Of a stretch of DNA of 64,000 nucleotides, positions 33,739 to 40,961 are shown piece by piece. The translations under genes were made by a program, and so were the position numbers. Below the pieces are notes generated by a model. It was not told the DNA's origin and searched no databases. It saw nothing but the letters and a program-made list of their open reading frames with translations. Positions within the stretch are counted from its first letter, which is position 1, and every line of letters starts with the position of its first letter. The stretch is taken from the NCBI RefSeq assembly GCF_002090115.1, contig NZ_BBRK01000006.1, positions 124,001-188,000 on the forward strand, read 5' to 3'. This stretch comes from Demequina sp. NBRC 110054. Its GTDB lineage: Bacteria > Actinomycetota > Actinomycetes > Actinomycetales > Demequinaceae.

Positions 33739-35610
33739 TCAGGGAAGCACGATCTCGAAGCCCGGGTCCCCCGGGTCGAGCACTCCGAGCAGCGCGCTCA
33801 GCACCTGCGGATCTCCGCTGGTCTCGATTCCCGGCGAGGCGAGGTCTCCTGCGACGAGCCCGAGAAGCCGCTGCTTGGTCAGGGACACCACGACCTGGAC
33901 GTCCTTGGTCGGGGTCCTCTCCTCCGGCACCAGCACGCCGTTGCGCAGCGTGAGCACGAACGCCCTCTCCAGGTCGGTGAGGACGACTCCGATCGTCAGG
34001 TGCAGCTCCCACGCGTGCGGGCCGTCGACGGTGATAGCGATCGCATCGAAGATCTGCTCAGGGGTGAGCTGCGCCATGAGCTCGGGCGCGGCCGTGGCGA
34101 CGGGCGTCCCGAAGCTGCCCTCCCGCAACTCCTCCGCGCCTGAGAGGAAGAAGTTGCGCCACGTGCCGTTCTCCGACCCGTAGCCCAGCTGCTCGAGGGT
34201 GTCGGCGTAGAGCTCGCGCGCCACCGGGTTCGCCGGGTCGTGGAACACGGCGTGGTCGAGCAGCGTCGCGGCCCACCGGAGGTCGCCCTCGTCGTACGCG
34301 GTGCGTGCCAGCGCAAGGACTCCGACCATGCCGCCCATGGCGGCGACGTAGCGGTCCGCGAGGGCCTGCGGCGGGTGAGGCCACAGCCGCGCCGGATTGC
34401 CGTCGAACCAGCCCAGGTACCGCTGGTAGATCGCCTTGACGTTATGACTGACGGAGCCGTAGTAGCCGCGGGCACCCCACGTGTGCTCGAGGGCGGGAGG
34501 CAGGGTGATCGCCTCGGCGATCTCGGCGCCTTGGAGACCCTTGTTCGCCATCCTGAGCGTCTGGTCGTGCAGGTACTTGTAAAGGTCGCGCTGGCCGGCG
34601 ATGTACTCGACGACCCGTTCGCGCCCCCACGTCGGCCAGTGATGCGACGCGAACATCACCTCAGCGCGATCGCCGAAGAGGGCGAGCGCCTCGGTGAGGT
34701 AGCGGGACCAGACGTTGGGATCCCGCACCACAGCGCCGCGGAGCGTCAGGATGTTGTGAAGGGTGTGGGTGACGTTCTCCGCCATGCACAGCGCCGCGTA
34801 GCGCGGGAGGAAGAAGTGCATCTCAGCGGGCGCCTCGGTGCCAGGAGCCATCTGGAACTCGAGGTCGACGCCGTCGACGGTCACCTTCTCCCCCGTCGCC
34901 TTCACCTCGTGGGTGGGAAGGACGATGCCGGGGTGGCCCGTCGAGGTGGTCTGTCCGAGGCCCGCGCCGACAGCGCCGCGCGGACCGCGCGGCAGGCTCG
35001 CGCCATACATGTAGCCCGCACGGCGGGACATCGCTGTGCCGGCGTAGACGTTCTCGGCGATGGCGTGCCCGACCAGGCCCTCGGGAGCGAGCACATGCAC
35101 GGCACCCGACGCCGCCTCCTCCGCGCTCACGAGCCCCAGTGCTCCTCCGAAGTGATCGAGGTGCGAGTGCGTGTACAGCAGCGCACGGATCGGCCTGTGA
35201 CCCCGGTGCTCGGTGTACAGGTCGAACGCGGCCTTCGCCGTCTCACGGGAGATCAGCGGGTCGACGACGATCACGCCGGTGTCGGTCTCGATGATCGACA
35301 TCACGGAGAGGTCGAAACCGCGCACCTGGTAGACCCCCTCGACGACCTCGAAGAGGCCGTGCTTCGCGTTGAGGACCGATTGCCTCCACAGGCTCGGGTG
35401 CACGGTCTCGGGCGCGTCGCCGGTGAGGAAGTCGTAGGACCCGAGGTCCCAGACCACGTTGCCGTCGTCGTCGACGATGGTGCTCTCCGACGTCGTCCCG
35501 AGGAAGCCTCGGCCCGCGGCTTCGAAGTCCGCCGCGTCGTCGAACGGCAGCATCGCGAACTGCGCGGCGTGCGCCAATCGGACTGTGGAGATCGGATCGT
35601 TCTTCAGCAT
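33739..35610 (-). CDS. Alkyl/aryl-sulfatase, SdsA1-like
   Basis: A 623-residue metallo-beta-lactamase-fold alkylsulfatase. The metal motif THSHLDHFGG lies near residue 147; ENVYAGTAMSRRAGYMYG and FASHHWPTWG are typical of SDS hydrolases. A C-terminal SCP2-like domain spans about 505-620. These enzymes release sulfate from alkyl sulfates such as SDS. No signal peptide is visible, so it would act in the cytoplasm. The ATG at 35610 gives the family N-terminus; a long open frame upstream is not supported. It interrupts an otherwise core region and may be acquired. Confidence 0.9.
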   Translation of the reverse strand: MLKNDPISTVRLAHAAQFAMLPFDDAADFEAAGRGFLGTTSESTIVDDDGNVVWDLGSYDFLTGDAPETVHPSLWRQSVLNAKHGLFEVVEGVYQVRGFDLSVMSIIETDTGVIVVDPLISRETAKAAFDLYTEHRGHRPIRALLYTHSHLDHFGGALGLVSAEEAASGAVHVLAPEGLVGHAIAENVYAGTAMSRRAGYMYGASLPRGPRGAVGAGLGQTTSTGHPGIVLPTHEVKATGEKVTVDGVDLEFQMAPGTEAPAEMHFFLPRYAALCMAENVTHTLHNILTLRGAVVRDPNVWSRYLTEALALFGDRAEVMFASHHWPTWGRERVVEYIAGQRDLYKYLHDQTLRMANKGLQGAEIAEAITLPPALEHTWGARGYYGSVSHNVKAIYQRYLGWFDGNPARLWPHPPQALADRYVAAMGGMVGVLALARTAYDEGDLRWAATLLDHAVFHDPANPVARELYADTLEQLGYGSENGTWRNFFLSGAEELREGSFGTPVATAAPELMAQLTPEQIFDAIAITVDGPHAWELHLTIGVVLTDLERAFVLTLRNGVLVPEERTPTKDVQVVVSLTKQRLLGLVAGDLASPGIETSGDPQVLSALLGVLDPGDPGFEIVLP

Positions 35611-35701
35611 GATGAGCCTCGCTCTCGACAATGAGAACTCCCCTAGCGACAAGCGTCGCCCCGGTGAAGCCGCCGCGCAAGTCGTGGAGAGGCGACCGCC
35701 G

Positions 35702-35728
35702 CGCGAGTCCTCAGACCGAGGACTCGCG
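35702..35728. promoter_or_regulatory. 11-bp perfect hairpin upstream of the sulfatase and thyA
   Basis: CGCGAGTCCTC (35702-35712) and GAGGACTCGCG (35718-35728) form a perfect stem with the 5-nt loop AGACC. It lies between divergent genes, so it is not a simple terminator. It could be an operator or part of the sulfatase mRNA leader. Confidence 0.5.
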
Positions 35729-35842
35729 TGAGCATCATGGAGGTGCTCGTGCTGGTCATCGGCGTGATGCGCATCGGCAGGTCGCTGGCGCAGTTCTGAC
35801 TGCGACACACTCCGTCGCCCGCCCGTGACCGCTCCCAGGCCG

Positions 35843-35848
35843 TACGCT
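35843..35848 (+). promoter_or_regulatory. -10 element of leaderless thyA
   Basis: TACGCT ends 6 nt before the GTG at 35855. Confidence 0.55.
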
Positions 35849-35854
35849 GACCCC

Positions 35855-36658
35855 GTGACCGAGATTCCCACGCCCTACGAGGACCTGCTTCGCGACGTGC
35901 TGGCCACGGGGACGCCCAAGGGCGACCGCACGGGCACGGGGACGGTGTCGGTGTTCGGCCGTCAGCTGCGCTTCGATCTGAGCGAGGGATTCCCCCTCAT
36001 CACGACCAAGCGGGTCCACACGCGGTCCATCGTGGGCGAGCTGCTGTGGTTCCTGCGCGGCGACACCAATGTCCGCTGGCTCCAGGACCGAGGCATCTCG
36101 ATCTGGGACGAGTGGGCGGACGAGGACGGCGAGCTCGGTCCCGTGTACGGCCATCAGTGGCGCTCGTGGCCTTCGCCGGACGGCCGCCACATCGACCAGA
36201 TCTCCGAGGTCGTCGAGCAGATCCGCTCCAACCCGGACTCGCGCCGGCTCATGGTGTCCGCGTGGAACCCCGCCGACATCCCGGACATGGCGCTCGCGCC
36301 GTGCCACGCGATGTTCCAGTTCTACGTCGCCGACGGCAGGCTCTCGTGCCAGCTGTACCAGCGCAGCGCCGACCTGTTCCTCGGAGTGCCCTTCAACATC
36401 GCGTCCTACGCGCTGCTCACCCACATGATCGCCGCGCAGACGGGGCTCGAGGTCGGCGACTTCGTGTGGACCGGCGGCGACTGCCATATCTACTCGAACC
36501 ACATGGAGCAGGTCGAGCTGCAGCTCAGCCGCGATCCCTACCCCTACCCGACGCTGCGCCTCGCGCCGCGGGACAGCCTCTTCGACTACGACATCGACGA
36601 CGTGGTCATCGAGAACTATCAGCACCACCCGGGGATCAAGGCGCCCGTCGCCGTCTAG
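35855..36658 (+). CDS. thyA: Thymidylate synthase ThyA
   Basis: A 267-residue enzyme that methylates dUMP to dTMP using methylene-tetrahydrofolate. The catalytic Cys is in [12 protein letters not shown] near residue 149; [16 protein letters not shown] and [18 protein letters not shown] match the family. The GTG at 35855 is preferred over a GTG at 35825 because it fits the family length (E. coli 264) and has a -10 element 6 nt upstream. Dihydrofolate reductase follows 12 nt later and recycles the dihydrofolate made here. Confidence 0.97.
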   Translation: MTEIPTPYEDLLRDVLATGTPKGDRTGTGTVSVFGRQLRFDLSEGFPLITTKRVHTRSIVGELLWFLRGDTNVRWLQDRGISIWDEWADEDGELGPVYGHQWRSWPSPDGRHIDQISEVVEQIRSNPDSRRLMVSAWNPADIPDMALAPCHAMFQFYVADGRLSCQLYQRSADLFLGVPFNIASYALLTHMIAAQTGLEVGDFVWTGGDCHIYSNHMEQVELQLSRDPYPYPTLRLAPRDSLFDYDIDDVVIENYQHHPGIKAPVAV

Positions 36659-36670
36659 CAGGAGGAACAC

Positions 36671-37192
36671 ATGTCAGAGGACCGTGCGGCCATCCACGCG
36701 ATCTGGGCCCAGGCCCGCGACTCGTACGGACGGCCGGTGATCGGCCTCAACGGTGGGATGCCCTGGCACCTGCCCGGCGACCTCAAGCACTTCCAGTCGC
36801 TCACGCACAACGACGCCGTCGTGATGGGCCGGCACACGTGGGAGTCGCTCCCGCCGCGGTTCCGGCCGCTCAAGGACCGCTTCAACATCGTCGTGACGAC
36901 GCACGAGGCGCCCAAGGGCGCGGCCTCCGCCTCGTCCCTGCCCGCGGCCCTCGAGCTCGCGGAGGACGAGGACCCTGGAACCGACATCTGGATCATGGGC
37001 GGCGCGCGGCTCTTCACGGAGGCGCTGGCCGTCGCGGACACGCTCGAGGTCACGGAGATCGACCTCGAGGTCGAGGGCGACACCTTCGCGCCCGCGATCC
37101 CCGAGGCCGACTGGAAGGTCGTCGCGACCTCGGAGACGCAGCGCGACGAGGACGGCCCCGAGTACCGCTTCGTCACCTACCACCGCGCCTGA
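36671..37192 (+). CDS. dfrA: Dihydrofolate reductase
   Basis: A 173-residue enzyme that reduces dihydrofolate to tetrahydrofolate with NADPH. Family motifs are IGLNGGMPWHLPGDLKHF near residue 24, VVMGRHTWESLP near 49 and IWIMGGARLF near 105. It lies 12 nt after thyA with a clear AGGAGG ribosome-binding site. Together the pair forms the classical thymidylate cycle, so the ThyX route is not needed. Confidence 0.96.
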   Translation: MSEDRAAIHAIWAQARDSYGRPVIGLNGGMPWHLPGDLKHFQSLTHNDAVVMGRHTWESLPPRFRPLKDRFNIVVTTHEAPKGAASASSLPAALELAEDEDPGTDIWIMGGARLFTEALAVADTLEVTEIDLEVEGDTFAPAIPEADWKVVATSETQRDEDGPEYRFVTYHRA

Positions 37193-37374
37193 GCTCGCCT
37201 TCACCGCGCCGCGCGTCCCCCCGACCCCACTGCCATCGCCCCACATTCCCCTGAGTGCTGCGGTGCCTCCCTCCCAGGCTCCTGCATTCCTCTGAACGCG
37301 GCTCAGCTGCCACCGCCCCGGGCTGACGCCAGTCACCTGCCCCCGGCCCTGGAATCGGATGCCAGGATGAGCCC
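37193..37374 (+). other. Intergenic gap, no gene seen
   Basis: No coding frame, tRNA or strong hairpin is visible in these 182 bp. CATTCC(C/T)CTGA occurs twice (near 37243 and 37284). CAGGAT at 37363-37368, 6 nt before the next ATG, may be a weak -10 of a leaderless mRNA. Confidence 0.4.
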
Positions 37375-38010
37375 ATGACCTGGACCGTCCCCTCGCGCAT
37401 CGAGACCGAGCGCCTCGTGCTCTGTCGGTACACCCCGGAGGACGCGGAGGCGCTCGCCACGGTCGCGGCGAGGAACAGGGAGCACCTCGTGCGGTACCTG
37501 CCGTGGACCCGCGAGGAGCCACAGACCGTCGCGCAGCGACGCCAGTACATCGCCACGAGCACGGCGGACTTCGACGCGGGCCGCGACCACACGCTCGGGA
37601 TGTTCACGCGAGACGGCGGCGAGCTGATCGGCGGCACGGGCCTGCACGTGAGGTCCGAGCCCGTCGACCATGTCGAGATCGGCTACTGGATCGACGCGGA
37701 GCGCGAGGGCGAGGGCCTCGTGACCGAGGCCGCCGCCGCGCTCACCCGGGTCGCGCTCGAGCTCCTCCGCGTGCCGTTCGTCGGCATCGTCCATGCCCCT
37801 ACGAACTCGCGCAGCGCCGCGATCCCTCAGCGCCTCGGCTATGCCCGCCAGCCGAGCTGCGGCTCCCCCACCTGCACCGACGGGGGCGACAGCGTGGTGC
37901 CCGTCGAGTGGCACGCCACCACAGAAGCGCTGGCCAACGAGCCGCTCGCCTCGACGCCGCGCCCGACGGTGTACGACGCCGACGGCGAGCCGATCCCGTG
38001 GCCCGCCTGA
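37375..38010 (+). CDS. RimJ/RimL-type GNAT acetyltransferase
   Basis: A 211-residue acetyl-CoA-dependent N-acetyltransferase. IETERLVLCRYTPEDAEAL at the start and EIGYWIDAEREGEGLVTEAAAALTRVAL near residue 100 are typical of the RimJ/RimL branch. The acetyl-CoA loop reads EREGEGLVTEA. Relatives acetylate ribosomal protein N-termini or small molecules; the substrate here is unknown. Its end overlaps azlC by 13 nt, so the two are co-transcribed. Confidence 0.85.
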   Translation: MTWTVPSRIETERLVLCRYTPEDAEALATVAARNREHLVRYLPWTREEPQTVAQRRQYIATSTADFDAGRDHTLGMFTRDGGELIGGTGLHVRSEPVDHVEIGYWIDAEREGEGLVTEAAAALTRVALELLRVPFVGIVHAPTNSRSAAIPQRLGYARQPSCGSPTCTDGGDSVVPVEWHATTEALANEPLASTPRPTVYDADGEPIPWPA

Positions 38011-38690
38011 CGCTCGACCCGGCACGCCAGCAGGCCGTGTCGGTGTCGATCGCGACGGGCGCCTACGGGCTCAGCTTCGGGGCGCTGTCCGTCGCCGCGG
38101 GACTCGACCTGTGGCAGACCGCCGCACTGTCGCTGCTCGTGTTCTCGGGCGGCTCGCAGTTCGCGTTCGTCGGGGTCCTCGGCGCTGGTGGCTCCTCGGC
38201 GGCCGCCGTCGCGACCTCCACGTTCCTCGGCGTCCGCAACGGCTTCTACGGGGTCGCTCTCGCCGAGGTGCTGCGCCCGCTGCGCGGCCGGCGGCTCGCG
38301 TGGGGCGCGCACATCACCATCGACGAGTCGACCGCTGTCGCCCTCGCGCAGCCGCACGACGACGTCCCCGCGCGCCGCGCCGGCTTCTGGTGGACCGGCG
38401 TGGGCGTCTTCATGCTGTGGAACGCGATCACCGTGCTCGGTGCCCTGCTCGGCCAGCGGATCGGCGACCCCGGCGACTGGGGCCTCGACGCGGCCGCAGG
38501 CGCGGCCTTCCTGGGCCTCGTGTGGCCGCGCCTCGCCTCCCGGCGCGCCCAAGCGGTCGCGGGCGTCTCAGCGGTGGTCGCCCTCGCGCTCACGCCGCTC
38601 CTTCCCGCGGGAGTTCCCATCCTCGTCGCCGCACTCGTCGGCGTCGTCGCGGGCTGGGCGCCGCACTCCGGAGAGAAGGTGCCCGAGTGA
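37998..38690 (+). CDS. azlC: AzlC-family branched-chain amino acid exporter subunit
   Basis: A 230-residue multi-span membrane protein. The family pattern appears in GAYGLSFGALSVAAGLDLWQ and LLVFSGGSQFAFVGVL near residues 16-58. AzlC and AzlD together export branched-chain amino acids (BrnFE in Corynebacterium). The GTG at 37998 lies inside the end of the acetyltransferase gene and gives the normal N-terminus. The stop overlaps the azlD start. Confidence 0.92.
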   Translation: MARLTLDPARQQAVSVSIATGAYGLSFGALSVAAGLDLWQTAALSLLVFSGGSQFAFVGVLGAGGSSAAAVATSTFLGVRNGFYGVALAEVLRPLRGRRLAWGAHITIDESTAVALAQPHDDVPARRAGFWWTGVGVFMLWNAITVLGALLGQRIGDPGDWGLDAAAGAAFLGLVWPRLASRRAQAVAGVSAVVALALTPLLPAGVPILVAALVGVVAGWAPHSGEKVPE

Positions 38691-39010
38691 CTCCGTACGC
38701 GTGGACGTGGGTCGCGATCGTCGCGGCCGGGCTGCTTGCGTGGCTCACGAAGCTCGCGGGCCACACGGTGCCCGAGCGCGTCGTCGAGAACCCGCGCGTG
38801 CATCGGATCGCGGCCTTCGTGACGGTCGCGCTGCTGATCTCGCTCGCGGCCGTGCAGACTTTCACGACCGATGCCCGGCTGGTGCTCGACGCGCGGGTCG
38901 CAGCGATCGTCGTGGCGGCCGTCCTGCTGTGGCGCAAGGCTCCGTTCCTCGTCGTCGTCGCGTCGGCGGCGGCCGTCGCGGCAGGACTGCGCGCGCTCGG
39001 CTGGGGCTGA
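38687..39010 (+). CDS. azlD: AzlD-family membrane protein
   Basis: A 107-residue protein with three to four membrane spans and the AzlD pattern: WVAIVAAGLLAWLTKLAGHTVP near the start and ARVAAIVVAAVLLWRKAPFLVVV near the end. It is the small partner of AzlC in branched-chain amino acid export. The GTG start overlaps the azlC stop (GTGA). Confidence 0.92.
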   Translation: MTPYAWTWVAIVAAGLLAWLTKLAGHTVPERVVENPRVHRIAAFVTVALLISLAAVQTFTTDARLVLDARVAAIVVAAVLLWRKAPFLVVVASAAAVAAGLRALGWG

Positions 39011-39079
39011 CGGGCCACCCTAGCCGCGCGCGGCGCGCCGCTTCGGGGCAGGGCCTCGCCCCATGGTCCCCCCAGGCCC

Positions 39080-39085
39080 TAGGCT
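39080..39085 (+). promoter_or_regulatory. -10 element of a leaderless start
   Basis: TAGGCT ends 6 nt before the ATG at 39092. Confidence 0.55.
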
Positions 39086-39091
39086 CGGCGT

Positions 39092-39610
39092 ATGAGCGCT
39101 TCTCCGGCCGACACCGTCCGCCCCGCCCGTCCCGGCGACGAGTCCGCGATCGCCAGCATCCAGGTGGACTCCTGGATCTCCGCACTCGGCTCGCGCCTCG
39201 GGCCGCGTCGCCACAGCGCGTTCGACGTCGAGGCCGTCGAGGCCGGCTGGCGCGACGCGATCGCGCAGCCGCCGTCGAAGGGCCACCAGGTGCTCGTCGC
39301 TCTCGGCGACGACGGCGAGGTCGCGGGCTTCGTGGCGTGCGCGCCGCCGAAGGACCTCATCGCGCTCGAGGTGGACCCCGGCAAGCGTCGCCAGGGCCAC
39401 GGCTCGCGCCTGCTCGCGGCCGCGGCGGAGCACATGCGGTCGCATGGCGCGGAGACGATGCGGCTGTGGGCCCTCGAGCGGGACCCGGTGCGCTCGGAGT
39501 TCCTCGAGACCGCGGGCTTCGCTCAGGCGGGCATGCGCCGCGAGCTCGACGGGCCGGGAATCACGATCCCCGAGCAGCTCTGGCACACGGACCTCACCCC
39601 CGAGTCCTGA
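39092..39610 (+). CDS. GNAT-family acetyltransferase
   Basis: A 172-residue protein with the acetyl-CoA loop EVDPGKRRQGHGSRLLAAA at about residues 91-109 (RxxGxG/A type). The N-terminal VRPARPGDESAIASIQVDSW is a usual GNAT start. The substrate is unknown. The ATG has a -10 element 6 nt upstream and no ribosome-binding site, so it is probably leaderless and not part of the azl operon. It converges with the small TPR-like gene. Confidence 0.87.
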   Translation: MSASPADTVRPARPGDESAIASIQVDSWISALGSRLGPRRHSAFDVEAVEAGWRDAIAQPPSKGHQVLVALGDDGEVAGFVACAPPKDLIALEVDPGKRRQGHGSRLLAAAAEHMRSHGAETMRLWALERDPVRSEFLETAGFAQAGMRRELDGPGITIPEQLWHTDLTPES

Positions 39611-39702
39611 GGCTCCCCGAACCGACACCCCGCATCGTCTAGTGGCGATGCCTGGCCGGGCGGCGCATCGTCCCGGTGCCCTGCCCTGGCGGGGCCGCGG
39701 AC

Positions 39703-40173
39703 TCAGCCCTGGCGGCGGCGCTCGGCGCGGTACAGCGAGGCCGCGTGCCCGAGCGCGCGGCGCGCCATCCGCTTGTCGCCGCTCGCCTCATACGCATACC
39801 CGACGTGGAACCACGACGCCCAGTCCTCGGGGTTGTCGTCCACGACCCGGCGCGCCACCTCGAAGGCGGCCTCCGCGCTCTCGGGCGCGACGCGACCGGA
39901 GGGCATGCGCTCGAGGTCGTCGACAGGAAGCCTTCCCTGGCTCTCGAGGCGCGTGGACATCCGCTGCACCGCGACACCGAGCCGCCACTCCATCGCGAGC
40001 CACCAGACCGCGAGCACGGGCAGGACGAGCAGCGCGACACCGATCGCGACGCCGATCGGATTGCCCGACTCGAGGAACGCGATCGCCTGCTGGCCCACGT
40101 AGATCGAGTACATGGCGACGAGTGCCGTCATCGCGACGGCGCCGAGGAAGGCGGGTCGACGCATCAGCCTCAT
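39703..40173 (-). CDS. Small membrane protein with TPR-like C-terminus
   Basis: A 156-residue protein not recognised as a named family. Two membrane spans lie at about residues 9-28 and 37-60. The soluble part (about 95-156) looks like one or two helical repeats: AAFEVARRVVDDNPEDWASWF and AYEASGDKRMARRALGHAAS resemble TPR units. The ATG overlaps the dapB stop (ATGA), so it is translationally coupled to dapB. No function can be inferred beyond that. Confidence 0.75.
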   Translation of the reverse strand: MRLMRRPAFLGAVAMTALVAMYSIYVGQQAIAFLESGNPIGVAIGVALLVLPVLAVWWLAMEWRLGVAVQRMSTRLESQGRLPVDDLERMPSGRVAPESAEAAFEVARRVVDDNPEDWASWFHVGYAYEASGDKRMARRALGHAASLYRAERRRQG

Positions 40174-40913
40174 AGGCTCAAGTACCCGTCCAGGCCGACC
40201 GTAAGGCCGGTGTGATTCGCGACCTCGCGCACGCCGAGCAGCACACCGGGCATGAAGCTCACGCGGTCGAAGCTGTCGGTGCGGATCATGAACTGCTCCC
40301 CCGGATTGCCCATGAGGACCTCCTCGTGAGCGACGAGGCCCCGCAGGCGCACCGCGTGGACATGCACGCCGTCGACGATCGCGCCGCGCGCACCGTCGGG
40401 GTCCTCCGTCGTGGCATCGGGCGAGACCCCGACTCCCGCGGCCGCACGCGCCGCGGCGATGCCCGCCGCGGTGTGACGCGCCGTGCCGGAGGGCGCATCA
40501 ACCTTGTCGGGGTGGTGCAGCTCGACGATCTCGACCGACTCGAAGTACGGGGCCGCGATCGCGGACAGCTTCATCGCGAGCACCGCGCCGAGCGCGAAGT
40601 TCGGCGCGATCAGCACGCCGAGCTCGGGCCGCTCCTTGAGGTGCTCGTCCACGCGGGCGAGCGCGTCGCCAGTCCACCCCGTCGTCCCGACGACCGCGTG
40701 CAGCCCCGCGTCGATCGCTGCGTGCACGTTGGCCTCGGTCGCGGACGGCACCGTGAAGTCGACGACCACCGAGGCACCAGCGCGGGCGGCCTCCACCACG
40801 TCGTCCCCCGCGTCGAGCGCAGCGGCCACACTCATGTCCTCCGCCCCCTCGATGGCTCGGACAACGGTGGTTCCCATACGCCCTGAGGCGCCCAGCACAG
40901 CGACGGAGATCAT
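40170..40913 (-). CDS. dapB: 4-hydroxy-tetrahydrodipicolinate reductase
   Basis: A 247-residue NAD(P)H enzyme of diaminopimelate and lysine synthesis. The nucleotide motif VAVLGASGRMG is at residues 4-14, VVDFTVPSAT near 51, and the substrate motif ELHHPDKVDAPSGTA near 130. The ATG has TACGCT exactly 6 nt upstream, so it is predicted leaderless. The TPR-like gene follows with a 4-nt overlap. Confidence 0.97.
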   Translation of the reverse strand: MISVAVLGASGRMGTTVVRAIEGAEDMSVAAALDAGDDVVEAARAGASVVVDFTVPSATEANVHAAIDAGLHAVVGTTGWTGDALARVDEHLKERPELGVLIAPNFALGAVLAMKLSAIAAPYFESVEIVELHHPDKVDAPSGTARHTAAGIAAARAAAGVGVSPDATTEDPDGARGAIVDGVHVHAVRLRGLVAHEEVLMGNPGEQFMIRTDSFDRVSFMPGVLLGVREVANHTGLTVGLDGYLSL

Positions 40914-40919
40914 GCGTCG

Positions 40920-40925
40920 AGCGTA
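40920..40925 (-). promoter_or_regulatory. -10 element of leaderless dapB
   Basis: TACGCT on the minus strand ends 6 nt before the ATG at 40913. Confidence 0.55.
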
Positions 40926-40961
40926 CCGGGCGCCTCAGGCGTCAGGGTCATGCGGGGCGTG

